From Albibacterium sp963696875 (lineage in GTDB: Bacteria; Bacteroidota; Bacteroidia; Sphingobacteriales; Sphingobacteriaceae), in the NCBI GenBank assembly GCA_963696875.1, contig CAVOLQ010000001.1, positions 620,001 through 684,000 on the forward strand: a stretch of 64,000 bases of DNA. Reading direction: 5' to 3'. The position numbers and the translations under genes are program-made. The notes beneath the pieces are model-generated. The model saw only the letters and a program-made list of their open reading frames with translations, ran no database searches and was not told the DNA's origin. Position 1 is the first letter of the stretch; every line of letters begins with the position of its first letter. Positions 43,098 to 52,592 of this stretch are shown in pieces.

Positions 43098-44346
43098 AGA
43101 ATAGTCAGAAAAATAAAGAAATTAAATGTTCGTTTTGTGGGCAGACAAAAAGGAAACGCTAATGCTGATTGCGGGGATAGATGCGCATATTTGCGATAAA
43201 TGTGTGACCCAGGCAAATGAGATTTTGGCAGATGAGCTGAGCGTTAGAAAAGATAAAGCAGCACGTTCAGCATTAATCTTACTAAAGCCAGTCGAAATTA
43301 AAACGCATCTGGATCAGATATGTTATTGGTCAGGATGATGCAAAAAAGGTTCTTTCTGTTGCGGTTTACAATCATTATAAACGTTTGAATCAAAAGATTG
43401 AAAACGATGAAGTAGAGATTGAAAAATCGAATATCATTATGGTCGGCGAAACCGGAACTGGGAAAACACTTTTGGCTAAAACGATTGCAAAGATATTAAA
43501 TGTTCCTTTTGCTATCGTGGATGCTACTGTTTTGACCGAGGCGGGCTATGTGGGCGAAGATGTTGAAAGCATATTGACACGTCTATTACAGGCTGCCGAT
43601 TATGATGTAGAAGCTGCCGAAAGAGGAATTGTTTATATCGATGAGGTGGATAAAATTGCACGTAAAAGCGATAACCCTTCCATTACACGGGATGTTTCTG
43701 GTGAAGGTGTGCAGCAGGCTTTGTTGAAAATCTTGGAAGGAACCATCGTTAACGTTCCACCACAAGGGGGGCGTAAGCATCCTGATCAGAAAATGATTCC
43801 TGTTAATACCACTAATATTTTGTTTATATGCGGAGGGGCTTTTGACGGAATTGATAAGAATCATTGCCAAGAGACTTCGTACACAAACAGTAGGGTATAA
43901 AATGAAGGACGATGGAGCTAGTATCGATTTAGATAATCTTTAAAAATACCTTACTCCGCAGGATTTGAGGATCATTTGGTTTGATTCCTGAGTTGATTGG
44001 CCGTTTACCTGTCATTACCTATCTGAACCCATTGGATCGAGCTACCTTACTCAATATTTTAACTGAGCCTAAAAATTCTTTGGTGAAACAGTATAAAAAG
44101 TTATTTGAGTACGAAAACGTGAAGTTGGAGTTTGATAAGGAAGTATTCGAATTTATTGTTGACAAAGCATTGGAATTTAATTTAGGCGCACGTGGCTTAC
44201 GGTCTATCTGTGAAGCTATTATGCTTGATGCCATGTATGAGGTTCCTTCAAAAAAATATAAGACGAAGCAAACTTTGAAAATAAGTTTGTCTTATGCACA
44301 AGATAAATTTAATAAATCTGATATTGAAAAGTTAAAAGCTGCATAG
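43094..44346 (+). pseudogene. clpX: ClpX ATPase, several frameshifts
   Basis: ClpX unfolds substrates for ClpP. The start is probably the GTG at 43094, overlapping the clpP stop; one extra G nearby makes an ATG start at 43088 possible. The N-terminal zinc finger is KEIKCSFCGQ followed by HICDKC. A missing A near 43143, an extra A near 43319, an extra A near 43857 and changes near 43940-43970 (a TAA in DLDNL-KYLTPQ and an extra A) break the frame. The ATPase core is otherwise complete: Walker A VGETGTGKTLL, Walker B RGIVYIDEVDKIARK, and the sensor region GLIPELIGRLPVITYL. It ends in KSDIEKLKAA. Confidence 0.87.
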
Positions 44347-44391
44347 ATAGCGAGAAATGAATGGAATAGAAAGAGTATAAGATCTAAAACT

Positions 44392-45212
44392 GTGAAAAGA
44401 AGTTAAAAGCCCGATTAAAAGCGGATTAAAAACCAAAGAAGACATTGTTGAAAATTGGCTTCCCCGGTATACAGGTTGGCCTTTAGAGGAATTTGGGAAA
44501 TACATTCTTCTCACCAATTTTTCTAATTATTTAGAACTTTTTTCCAAATGGCACAATGATGCACCTATTCATGGCTTAGATAAGCCGATGCAAAGTGTTA
44601 CTGCGGAAGGAATAACCATAATCAATTTTGGAATGGGAAGTCCCGTAGCTGCAACGATAATGGATTTGTTATCAGCAATTAAGCCGAAGGCTGTTCTTTT
44701 TCTGGGGAAAGCGGGCGGACTAAAAAAGAAAAATAGTCTAGGCGATCTTGTACTTCCTATAGCAGCGATAAGGGGTGAAGGAACTTCTAATGATTACTTT
44801 CCTCCCGAAGTCCCTGCTCTGCCGGCGTTTGCTTTGCAAAAAGCCATTTCGACCACCATTCGCGATCATGAATTGGATTATTGGACTGGAACTGTTTACA
44901 CCACCAACCGAAGGGTGTGGGAGCATGATAGACAGTTTAAGAAATATTTGAAGCAGATACGGGCTCATGGCAATTGATATGGAAACTGCCACCATATTTT
45001 CAGTGGGTTTTGCCAATAAAATTCCTACCGGGGCTCTGCTTCTTTTGTCTGATCAACCTATGAATCCCGATGGAGTGAAGACGGCGGAGAGTGATTTAAA
45101 TGTGACTAAAAATTATGTCGAAACTCATCTGAAAGTCGGCATAGAATCGTTAAAGCAGTTAATTCATAATGGCTTAACGGTAAAGCACTTAAATTTTAAA
45201 TACGAATTCTAG
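44392..45212 (+). pseudogene. amn: AMP nucleosidase, frameshifted
   Basis: This gene encodes a Bacteroidota-type AMP nucleosidase (purine phosphorylase fold), which cleaves AMP to adenine and ribose 5-phosphate. The start region near the GTG at 44392 is broken by one or two indels before KSGLKTKEDIVENWLPRYTG. The middle is intact: GITIINFGMGSPVAATIMDL, FLGKAGGLKKKNSLGDLVLP and TGTVYTTNRRVWEHD. An extra C near 44967 separates KQIRA from MAIDMETATIFSVGFANKIP. The end is LTVKHLNFKYEF. It is followed after 1 bp by the cysteine synthase-like gene. As with its neighbours, sequence errors are more likely than real loss. Confidence 0.82.
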
Positions 45213-45213
45213 C

Positions 45214-46191
45214 ATGTGGTATAATAATATTTTAGAAACCATCGGTAACACTCCATTGGTAAGATTAAATACAATTACAAAAGACATTCCAGCAACAATT
45301 TTGGCAAAAATTGAAACCACTAATCCAGGAAATTCTATCAAAGACCGAATGGCTTTGAAAATGATAGAAGATGCCGAAAAAAGTGGTCTGCTTAAACCAG
45401 GAGGAACAATTATAGAGGGGACATCTGGAAATACGGGAATGGGTTTAGCTATTGCAGCTGTAATTAAAGGCTATAAGTGTATTTTTACAACTACAGATAA
45501 ACAATCTAAGGAAAAGATAGATGCTTTGAAAGCATTTGGAGCCCAGGTAATTGTTTGCCCTACAAACGTTGATCCAGAAGATCCAAGGTCCTATTATTCT
45601 GTTTCCAGTCGCTTAGAACGCGAAACCCCAAATTCATGGAAGCCAAATCAATATGATAATCTGTCAAATACTCAAGCAAATTATGAGCAAACAGGTCCTG
45701 AAATTTGGGAGCAGACTGAAGGTAAAGTTACTCATTTGGTTGTAGGGGTGGGAACAGGTGGCACTATTTGTGGCGCTGGCAAGTTTTTAAAAGAACAAAA
45801 TCCTGATATAAAGGTATGGGGAATCGATACCTATGGTTCTGTTTTTAAAAAGTATAAAGAAACCGGTGAGTTTGATAAGAACGAGATTTATCCCTATATC
45901 ACAGAGGGAATCGGAGAGGACTTTCTCCCTGAAAATGTTGATTTTGATATCATTGATTATTTTGAAAAAGTAACTGACAAGGACGCTGCTTTGATGACGC
46001 GAGAGATGGCAAGGAAAGAAGGTATTTTTGTTGGAAATTCGGCGGGAGCCGCAGTTGCAGGACTTTTGCAAATGGAAGAGAGGTTAAGCCCCAGTGACGT
46101 CGTAGTTGTAATCTTTCACGACCATGGTTCACGCTACATGGGAAAGATGTTTAATGAAGATTGGCTGAAGGAGCAGGGCTTCATTGAATAA
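45214..46191 (+). CDS. Cysteine synthase / cystathionine beta-synthase-like PLP enzyme
   Basis: This is a 325-residue fold-type II PLP enzyme. The start WYNNILETIGNTPLVRLN is the family head; the PLP lysine is in NPGNSIKDRMALKMIE near residue 47. The phosphate loop is GTSGNTGMGLA, and the cofactor glycine loop is VGVGTGGTICGAGKFLKE. The insert DNLSNTQANYEQTGPEIWEQ and the tail VVVIFHDHGSRYMGKMFNEDW resemble cystathionine beta-synthase cores without a regulatory domain more than plain CysK. With the cystathionine gamma-lyase-like enzyme at 27506 it could form a reverse transsulfuration route, but O-acetylserine sulfhydrylase activity is possible. It is intact, which marks the end of the indel-rich stretch. 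Confidence 0.88.
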   Translation: MWYNNILETIGNTPLVRLNTITKDIPATILAKIETTNPGNSIKDRMALKMIEDAEKSGLLKPGGTIIEGTSGNTGMGLAIAAVIKGYKCIFTTTDKQSKEKIDALKAFGAQVIVCPTNVDPEDPRSYYSVSSRLERETPNSWKPNQYDNLSNTQANYEQTGPEIWEQTEGKVTHLVVGVGTGGTICGAGKFLKEQNPDIKVWGIDTYGSVFKKYKETGEFDKNEIYPYITEGIGEDFLPENVDFDIIDYFEKVTDKDAALMTREMARKEGIFVGNSAGAAVAGLLQMEERLSPSDVVVVIFHDHGSRYMGKMFNEDWLKEQGFIE

Positions 46192-46207
46192 ATTTTAATA
46201 GGGCTTA

Positions 46208-46258
46208 TAAAAAGGAAAAGGGCGGTTGATACTAAATCAGCCGCCCTTTTCCTTTTTT
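46208..46258 (+). terminator. Terminator of the cysteine synthase-like gene
   Basis: A stem of about 26 bp, with AAAAGGAAAAGGGCGG pairing with CCGCCCTTTTCCTTTT and inner bases continuing the helix, encloses a 5-nt loop and ends in T6. It starts 17 bp after the stop. Confidence 0.95.
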
Positions 46259-46304
46259 GTAGTAGGTCGTCAAGTTATTTATGAAATGACGATGAATGTT
46301 TAGC

Positions 46305-46934
46305 CTAGGATTTTGCGACTAAATCTATTTTGATATTTATTTCTTTACTAATCAAATCATCCGCTTTCCCCTGATACGAAACGCCAAAGTCCTCACGTTC
46401 TATGTTGAAGTCAGCTTCAGCAAGAAAGTTTTCTGCAGTGGCTTCTTTAACCGTAGCGTCAAATGTTATGTTTTTTGTAACTCCTCTTATGGTTAAGTTT
46501 CCAGAAACTAATAGGTGATTTGAAGCTTCACCAGCAGTAACCGAAGTGATTTCAAATTTTGCTTCAGGATGGTTTTCGACATCAAAGAAGTCAGCAGATT
46601 TTAAATGTCCAGTAAGTTTATCTCTATATTCTCCCTGTAAATCTTGTACGTTGATAGTTGTTAAATCAATAACGAAATCTCCACCGGTTAACAGACCATT
46701 TGCATCTACTAATATAGTTCCAGATTTTAACTCTACTTCACCATAATGTCTTCCTGTAACTTTGTTGCCTTCCCACCGAAGTTTAGAATCTGTTGTATTT
46801 AGGGCAAGTTCATTTCCTGAAATTTCTGCTACTTCAACAGCATCAGTAGTTTCAGCTTTTTTACCATCGGGGTTTCCCACACAAGATGTTAAGAAAAGTG
46901 CAGAAGCACTTAAAAGAATACCTATTTTTTTCAT
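46305..46934 (-). CDS. YceI-family lipoprotein
   Basis: This is a YceI-domain lipoprotein of 209 residues. YceI proteins have a lipocalin-like barrel that binds isoprenoids such as polyprenyl chains. I took the ATG at 46934 (MKKIGILLSASALFLTSCVG), with the lipobox Cys at residue 18; twelve further codons are open upstream, inside the leader. The domain begins LRWEGNKVTGRHYGEVELKS, then FVIDLTTINVQDL, GHLKSADFFDVENHPEAKFE and VSGNLTIRGVTKNITF, in the order expected of the family. The promoter and leader are shared with the OmpH-like gene at 16 kb. Confidence 0.9.
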   Translation of the reverse strand: MKKIGILLSASALFLTSCVGNPDGKKAETTDAVEVAEISGNELALNTTDSKLRWEGNKVTGRHYGEVELKSGTILVDANGLLTGGDFVIDLTTINVQDLQGEYRDKLTGHLKSADFFDVENHPEAKFEITSVTAGEASNHLLVSGNLTIRGVTKNITFDATVKEATAENFLAEADFNIEREDFGVSYQGKADDLISKEINIKIDLVAKS

Positions 46935-46939
46935 AATTA

Positions 46940-47027
46940 AATTGTTTTTAAATGGTAATGAAGCTATCATGAGTATTTATTTATCTCGGTTTGTAAGTTT
47001 TGCGAACTCATGATGGTTTCATATTTT
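46940..47027. repeat. Duplicated leader element, copy 2 (inverted repeat)
   Basis: This is the second copy of the element at 16743-16830. The arms are ATGAAGCTATCATGAG and CTCATGATGGTTTCAT, a 16-bp inverted repeat with two G-T pairs on the plus strand. An inner GTTTGT/GCGAAC stem with U-G pairs follows. The element lies in the leader of the YceI lipoprotein gene. Confidence 0.7.
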
Positions 47028-47092
47028 TTCGTTTTTACGGCTATTAAGTATCATTGTTTCGATACCTTCATTAAAATTTATTTAAAAAAAAA

Positions 47093-47100
47093 CAAAGGTA
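47093..47100 (-). promoter_or_regulatory. Probable -7 element of the YceI gene promoter
   Basis: Read on the minus strand this is TACCTTTG, an exact TAnnTTTG match at almost the same distance from the repeat as in copy 1 (135 vs 142 bp). A clear TTG at the -33 position is not seen. Confidence 0.45.
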
Positions 47101-47179
47101 AAGAATTTGTTTTCGAATTAATCCCCTTAACTAAGCTCTACCATGTAATATCTTAGTTATAACTAAAAATCAATTAATG

Positions 47180-48508
47180 TTACAAAAGCTTAGGTATACT
47201 AACATTAATCCGTTTAATATCAGCGCCTAATGCTTTCAAGCGACCTTCAATATTTTGATAGCCTCTTTCAATTTGTTCTATGTTATGAATTACAGAGGTT
47301 CCTTGAGCAGATAGAGCTGCGATTAACAATGCGACTCCAGCGCGGATATCTGGTGAACTCATTTCGATTCCACGAAGACTCACAGCATTATTTAGTCCAA
47401 TAACCACGGCTCTATGTGGATCGCTAAGAATAATCTGAGCGCCCATATCAATGAGCTTATCTACAAAAAACAACCGGCTCTCAAACATTTTTTGATGAAT
47501 GAGAACATTTCCTTTTGCCTGAATGGCAGTCACTAAAATTATGCTTATTAAATCTGGTGTAAATCCTGGCCAAGGGGCATCACTGACCGTTAATATTGAT
47601 CCATCAATAAAGGTTTCAATTTCATATTCTGATTGGGCAGGAATATATATATCATCTCCACGTAATTCCATTTTTATTCCTAGTCGAGAAAATACTGAAG
47701 GGATAATGCCTAATTCTTGATAATGAACGTTCTTGATCGTTATTTCCGATCCAGTCATAGCGGCTAAACCGATAAATGAACCTATTTCGATCATGTCAGG
47801 AAGCATCCTATGTTCTGTTCCTCTCAAACTGTCCACACCCTCGATGGTTAATAAATTTGAACCAATGCCGGATATTTTGGCACCCATGCGGTTTAGCATT
47901 TTGCATAACTGTTGTAAATAGGGTTCACAGGCTGCGTTATAAATGGTAGTGGTTCCTTTGGCCAAAGAAGCTGCCATTACAATGTTTGCGGTTCCAGTTA
48001 CGGAAGCCTCATCCATCAAAATATAAGTTCCTTTTAACTCACTTGCGTCAACATTAAAAAAATGCGTATTAGGATTGTAGTCAAACTGGGCTCCAAGTTT
48101 TTCGAGACCAATGAAATGGGTATCTAAGCGTCGGCGTCCAATTTTATCACCGCCGGGTTTCGGAATTGCGGCTTTACCGAAGCGGGCTAACAAAGGCCCT
48201 ATGATCATTATAGATCCTCTTAAGCCGCTTCCTTGTGATTTAAATTCCTCGGTTTGGAAGTATTCAATATTGATATCTTTAGCTTCGAAAGTATAGGTGT
48301 CTTCATCAATGCGCTGAACGTTAACACCGAGTGCCTTTAATAAATCAATCAGTCGATTTACATCCTTAATATCAGGGATATTGCTGATGGTGATTTTTTC
48401 TTCAGTCAGTAAAACTGCGGAAATAATTTGTAAAGCTTCGTTCTTTGCACCCTGAGGGGTGATTTCACCCTTCAGTTTCTTGCCGCCATTAATCTCAAAT
48501 GCATTCAT
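47180..48508 (-). CDS. murA: UDP-N-acetylglucosamine 1-carboxyvinyltransferase
   Basis: MurA transfers enolpyruvate from PEP to UDP-GlcNAc, the first committed step of peptidoglycan synthesis. I took the ATG at 48508 (MNAFEINGGKKLKGEI, 442 residues); a TTG five codons upstream is open but unnecessary. Motifs include ITPQGAKNEALQIISA, GSGLRGSIMIIGPLLARFG and FIDGSILTVSDAPWPGFTPD. In the catalytic loop the sequence is PGGDKIGRRRLDTH: the Cys that fosfomycin alkylates in E. coli (C115) is Asp here (residue 121, codon at 48146-48148). Asp at this position is known to make MurA insensitive to fosfomycin (for example in Mycobacterium tuberculosis). It follows the DUF4290 gene on the same strand. 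Confidence 0.96.
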   Translation of the reverse strand: MNAFEINGGKKLKGEITPQGAKNEALQIISAVLLTEEKITISNIPDIKDVNRLIDLLKALGVNVQRIDEDTYTFEAKDINIEYFQTEEFKSQGSGLRGSIMIIGPLLARFGKAAIPKPGGDKIGRRRLDTHFIGLEKLGAQFDYNPNTHFFNVDASELKGTYILMDEASVTGTANIVMAASLAKGTTTIYNAACEPYLQQLCKMLNRMGAKISGIGSNLLTIEGVDSLRGTEHRMLPDMIEIGSFIGLAAMTGSEITIKNVHYQELGIIPSVFSRLGIKMELRGDDIYIPAQSEYEIETFIDGSILTVSDAPWPGFTPDLISIILVTAIQAKGNVLIHQKMFESRLFFVDKLIDMGAQIILSDPHRAVVIGLNNAVSLRGIEMSSPDIRAGVALLIAALSAQGTSVIHNIEQIERGYQNIEGRLKALGADIKRINVSIPKLL

Positions 48509-48613
48509 ATAATATTTGTCCAAGAGCCTGATTAGGCTCTGCGTTTATCTTTGGTTTTGACTGCGAAATTACTTAAAAGAGACGGGGATTCAAAAGATTG
48601 GGGCTGAACCAGT

Positions 48614-49291
48614 CTAATATCGCTTAGTATTAGCTCTTTTTTTAGCTCCCCCATTATTTCCTTGAGATCTATTTCCAGCACCTCTTGACTTGTGTTGATT
48701 TTGATGAGAACTGCCTTTGCGAGTTCCAGCAGATGGCGCTTTGAAATCTACTTTGGCTAAATTGATATTATCATCCAGTGTTAGCTCGCCATTTGAAAAT
48801 TCCTTTAAATCATCAAGAATTTTATCATCTGCTACAGAATCTTTATTCCAAGTAACATATGCCATTTTCATGAAATTGGCAATAGATTGGGTCATTAGCT
48901 TCTTTTGATTCTCATCTTCCAATTCTAAAGCTTTTGAAATCATCTTTTCCACAGTCTTGCCATAATGTTTATAGCGAATGCGGTGCTGCGGATAAGCTAA
49001 AATTTCTGGCTTACTTCTAATGGCCCCTGGCACTGGAAGTGGATAAGGAGAGTCCACATCAATTTTGAAATCAGAAATGATATGAAGATGATCCCACAAT
49101 TTATGTTTAAAATCCGCTACGTCTCGCAGATGTGGGTTTAAAAATCCCATCAGGTCAATCACGACCTGTGCATAACGGTTTCGCTCTTCTTTTGTGGGCA
49201 ATGTACAAATGTAGGCGACCATATTTTGCACATTTCTACCGTATTCGGATAAAATGAGCTTGCCACGTGTACTATTATAATCAAAATTCAT
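48614..49291 (-). CDS. DUF4290 family protein
   Basis: This is a 225-residue protein of the Bacteroidota-specific DUF4290 family, with no known function. The conserved part is MNFDYNSTRGKLILSEYGRN at the start, then AYICTLPTKEERNRYAQVV, PHLRDVADFKHKLWDHLHII and YPLPVPGAIRSKPEILAYPQ. The last 45 residues are basic, Gly/Asn/Ser-rich and disordered (for example GAGNRSQGNNGGAKKRANTK), suggesting nucleic-acid or membrane-surface contact. It lies between the UvrD-like helicase and murA, all on the minus strand; the DUF4290-murA pairing is common in the phylum, as I recall it. Confidence 0.85.
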   Translation of the reverse strand: MNFDYNSTRGKLILSEYGRNVQNMVAYICTLPTKEERNRYAQVVIDLMGFLNPHLRDVADFKHKLWDHLHIISDFKIDVDSPYPLPVPGAIRSKPEILAYPQHRIRYKHYGKTVEKMISKALELEDENQKKLMTQSIANFMKMAYVTWNKDSVADDKILDDLKEFSNGELTLDDNINLAKVDFKAPSAGTRKGSSHQNQHKSRGAGNRSQGNNGGAKKRANTKRY

Positions 49292-49302
49292 ATGAGATTT
49301 TT

Positions 49303-51564
49303 TTATTCTACAATTCTTAATTTTGCAAATTTTAAAAGTAATTGTTTCTGTCCTAGATCTTTAAAGAAGATAGTAGCTTTTATATCAGGACTTTTTCCTT
49401 CTAGTGTTAATACCTTTCCAAATCCAAAGCGCTCATGTTCAACCTCCATTCCAACTTGTAGGTTGTTTGTGTTTGATGGAGTAAATCCCGCGGTCGGCAT
49501 ATGAGCCTTAGGCAACAGCGACGTAGTTTTTGGAATGATCCTTGGTTTAGGTTTAGTAAATGTATCTTGAGACTGAGAGCTTTTTTCTTCAAAGGAGAAA
49601 CTAGATGCTTTCTGTTTAGGGTTAAAATCTAAATCTAGGTATTGAGGATCTAATTCATCTAAAAACCTACTTGGTTCGCAATTATGTAATGAACCCCATT
49701 TATAACGCGAAGTAGCGTAAGATAAGAATAATTTCTTTTCTGCACGAGTAATTGCGACATAAAATAATCGTCTCTCCTCTTCCAGTTCATTTCTAGAACT
49801 GAGAGATCGTTGTGAGGGAAAAAGATTCTCCTCCATGCCGACAACAAAAACCTGTGGAAACTCCAAGCCTTTTGAGGCATGAATGGTCATTAAGGATACC
49901 GTGTCCGCATTTGGATCTTTATCATTGTCCTCATTAGTTAATAAGGCTACGTCCTGCATGAAAACGTCTAAGCCTCGATCTTCTATGTCCTCGCGTTCGC
50001 TAAACTCTTTAATTCCGTTTAATAATTCTTGAATATTTTCATAACGACTTATCCCTTCAACAGATTTATCATTATAAAGTTCTTTCAAAATACCGGAGTG
50101 CTGAGCAATATGCATGGCAGCGTCAAAGGCCGTATTGTTTTGAGCAGCTGCTTGAAAACTCCGTATCAGGATGCTAAAAGGAGTAATGGTTCTGGCCGTC
50201 CTACTGTCCAAATATTCAGCAGGGTTACTAATTACATCCCAAAGGGCGATATTGTTTTCATGTGCAGCGATCATAACCCGCTCTATTGAGGTATTCCCTA
50301 TGCCCCTCCGCGGGTAATTGATCACTCTCTTTATGGCCTCCTCATCATTTGGGTTGAAGGTAAGCCTAAAATACGCAATTAGGTCTTTTATCTCTTTACG
50401 TTGATAAAATGACGTGCCCCCATATATTTTATAAGGAACGTTCAGCTTTCGCAGTGCTTCTTCCATAGCTCTAGATTGAGCGTTAGTTCGATACAAAATA
50501 GCGAAACTTTTAAAGGGAAGGTTACTTAAAGATCGGTTCTGTAGAATACTTTCAGCGACAATCTTGCCTTCTTCATTGTCACTGAATGCCCGTAAAACTT
50601 TAATTTTATCGCCAGCTTCGTTCTTAGAAAAAACATCCTTTTCCAGTTGATTTTTATTCTTAGCGATTACACTGTTCGCAGCGCTTACAATATTTTGCGT
50701 AGATCGGTAATTTTGCTCAAGCTTGTAGACGTTCAAGTCGGGGTAATCTTTTTCGAAGTTTAGAATGTTTTGGATGTCTGCCCCTCGAAAGGCATAAATA
50801 CTCTGAGCATCATCTCCCACAACACAGATATTTTCGTGAATAGCTGCAAGCTTTTTCACAATTAGGTATTGGGAAAAGTTAGTATCTTGGTACTCATCCA
50901 GCATTAAATATTTAAATTTATTCTGGTATTTGTACAATACTTCAGGATGTTCCTTAACCAATACGTTCATTTTGAACAATAAATCATCGAAATCCATTGC
51001 CCCAGCCCGATAACATCTTTGGGCGTAGGTTTGGTAAATTAAACCCAAACTCCCTCTTCCTGAGGAATTATCTTCTGCTTGTATTGCTTCATTTTGAAGG
51101 TATTCGGCAGGAGAAATTAAATTGTTTTTTGCAGAAGAAATTCGGTTATAAACAAAGTTTGCATTATAGAGCTTATCGTCTAATTGCATTTCTTTAAGAA
51201 TCGTTCGAATTAAGCTTTTTGTATCATCGCTATCATAAATAGTAAAGTTGCTAGGATAACCTATATGATGCGCCTCTACTCTTAAGATCCTTGCAAAAAC
51301 GGAGTGGAAAGTCCCCATCCAAATATTTTTCGCTTCACCACCCACCACTTTCATGATACGTTCACGCATTTCTCGCGCTGCTTTATTAGTAAAAGTAAGG
51401 ACCAAGATACTAAAAGGATCTACTCCCGACCGAATGAGATGGGCTACTCGATAAGTAATGACGCGGGTTTTTCCTGAACCTGCACCTGCAACAATCATAA
51501 CCGGCCCTTTTATTTGTTCAACCGCGCTACGCTGTGATGGGTTTAATGTTTCTAAATAATCCAA
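49303..51564 (-). CDS. UvrD/PcrA-like DNA helicase
   Basis: This superfamily 1A 3'-5' DNA helicase of 753 residues acts in repair and replication restart. The helicase motifs are in order: Walker A IVAGAGSGKTRVITYRVAHL, motif Ia LVLTFTNKAAREMRERI, motif II MLDEYQDTN, motif III VVGDDAQSIYAFRGA, motif IV ILYRTNAQSRAMEE, motif V VSLMTIHASKGLEFPQVF and motif VI LFYVAITRAEKKL. The C-terminal 50 residues (VEHERFGFGKVLTLEGKSPD) form a Tudor-like domain as in PcrA, which contacts RNA polymerase in Firmicutes. It lies 34 bp downstream of rimK and is followed by the DUF4290 gene after 11 bp. Confidence 0.95.
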   Translation of the reverse strand: MDYLETLNPSQRSAVEQIKGPVMIVAGAGSGKTRVITYRVAHLIRSGVDPFSILVLTFTNKAAREMRERIMKVVGGEAKNIWMGTFHSVFARILRVEAHHIGYPSNFTIYDSDDTKSLIRTILKEMQLDDKLYNANFVYNRISSAKNNLISPAEYLQNEAIQAEDNSSGRGSLGLIYQTYAQRCYRAGAMDFDDLLFKMNVLVKEHPEVLYKYQNKFKYLMLDEYQDTNFSQYLIVKKLAAIHENICVVGDDAQSIYAFRGADIQNILNFEKDYPDLNVYKLEQNYRSTQNIVSAANSVIAKNKNQLEKDVFSKNEAGDKIKVLRAFSDNEEGKIVAESILQNRSLSNLPFKSFAILYRTNAQSRAMEEALRKLNVPYKIYGGTSFYQRKEIKDLIAYFRLTFNPNDEEAIKRVINYPRRGIGNTSIERVMIAAHENNIALWDVISNPAEYLDSRTARTITPFSILIRSFQAAAQNNTAFDAAMHIAQHSGILKELYNDKSVEGISRYENIQELLNGIKEFSEREDIEDRGLDVFMQDVALLTNEDNDKDPNADTVSLMTIHASKGLEFPQVFVVGMEENLFPSQRSLSSRNELEEERRLFYVAITRAEKKLFLSYATSRYKWGSLHNCEPSRFLDELDPQYLDLDFNPKQKASSFSFEEKSSQSQDTFTKPKPRIIPKTTSLLPKAHMPTAGFTPSNTNNLQVGMEVEHERFGFGKVLTLEGKSPDIKATIFFKDLGQKQLLLKFAKLRIVE

Positions 51565-51598
51565 TTTACTGTCCTCTAATTTACTCTAGCAATTGCCT

Positions 51599-52528
51599 TT
51601 ATAATTTTCTACCTGCTCTTGTTTTACGCTCTTTGCCAACGCTTGACACTTTAGCGGCATATTGTTTTTCTAAAAATTCAATGATCTTAGTGGCGATGTC
51701 TTTTTTGGTTGCTTTTTCAATGCCTTCTAAGCCTGGTGAAGAATTTACTTCTAAGACTAAAGGGCCACGATCGGAAGGGAGCATGTCTACCCCGCAAACC
51801 GTCAAGCCTAATTCCTTTGCAGCACTTAAAGCGGTTTCCCTTTCTGTTTTAGTCAGTTTTATTAAGGTTGCCGACCCACCACGATGCAGGTTGGAACGGA
51901 ATTCACCATCTTTAGCTGTCCGTTTCATCGCCCCAACAACCTTGCCATCAATAACGAATACACGGATATCTGTTCCGCGTGACTCCTTTATATATTCTTG
52001 AATAAGGATATTATTTCCTAAGCCATAAAAAGCTTCAATAACTGAGCTGGCAGCTTTCTTTGTTTCTGCTAATACTACACCAATGCCTTGGGTACCTTCA
52101 AGTAGCTTTATTACCAGCGGTGCCCCACCCACCATTTTAATGAGATCATCTACGTCATGGGTGCTTCTAGCAAAGCCTGTTATTGGCAAACCAATCCCTG
52201 CACCCGATAAGATTTGCATGCACCTTAACTTATCTCTAGAGCGCATAATAGCCTGACTATGATTTGCAGAGATAACACCCATTACTTCAAATTGACGTAC
52301 AATTGCAGTTCCATAGAAAGTTACCGAAGCGCCTATTCGAGGGATGATAGCGTCAATATCAGAAACGTCCTGACCATTGTAGTGAATGCTCGGTTTCCCC
52401 TGTTTTATTCCCACATAACACTTGCGATGGTCAAGAACAACGCATTCATGGCCGCGGCTTTGGGCAACTTCCAAAAGTCGGTGTGTCGAATAAAGATTTT
52501 TATTCGTAGATAATATCGCGATTTTCAC
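51599..52528 (-). CDS. rimK: RimK-family alpha-L-glutamate ligase
   Basis: RimK adds glutamate to the C-terminus of ribosomal protein S6 or a related substrate. The protein is 309 residues with an ATP-grasp fold. Motifs include RSRDKLRCMQILSGAGIGLP, GGAPLVIKLLEGTQGIGVVL and IQEYIKESRGTDIRVFVIDG. The catalytic LEVNSSPGLEGIEKATKKDI ends the core. The gene just upstream encodes the retropepsin-like zinc protease that often accompanies RimK. The C-terminal tail is basic (GKERKTRAGRKL). Confidence 0.92.
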   Translation of the reverse strand: MKIAILSTNKNLYSTHRLLEVAQSRGHECVVLDHRKCYVGIKQGKPSIHYNGQDVSDIDAIIPRIGASVTFYGTAIVRQFEVMGVISANHSQAIMRSRDKLRCMQILSGAGIGLPITGFARSTHDVDDLIKMVGGAPLVIKLLEGTQGIGVVLAETKKAASSVIEAFYGLGNNILIQEYIKESRGTDIRVFVIDGKVVGAMKRTAKDGEFRSNLHRGGSATLIKLTKTERETALSAAKELGLTVCGVDMLPSDRGPLVLEVNSSPGLEGIEKATKKDIATKIIEFLEKQYAAKVSSVGKERKTRAGRKL

Positions 52529-52592
52529 TAATGGGTTATTTGTTGTGTTTATAATTTATTTTAATGCTTATTTATTAAGCATTTGGTATCCT

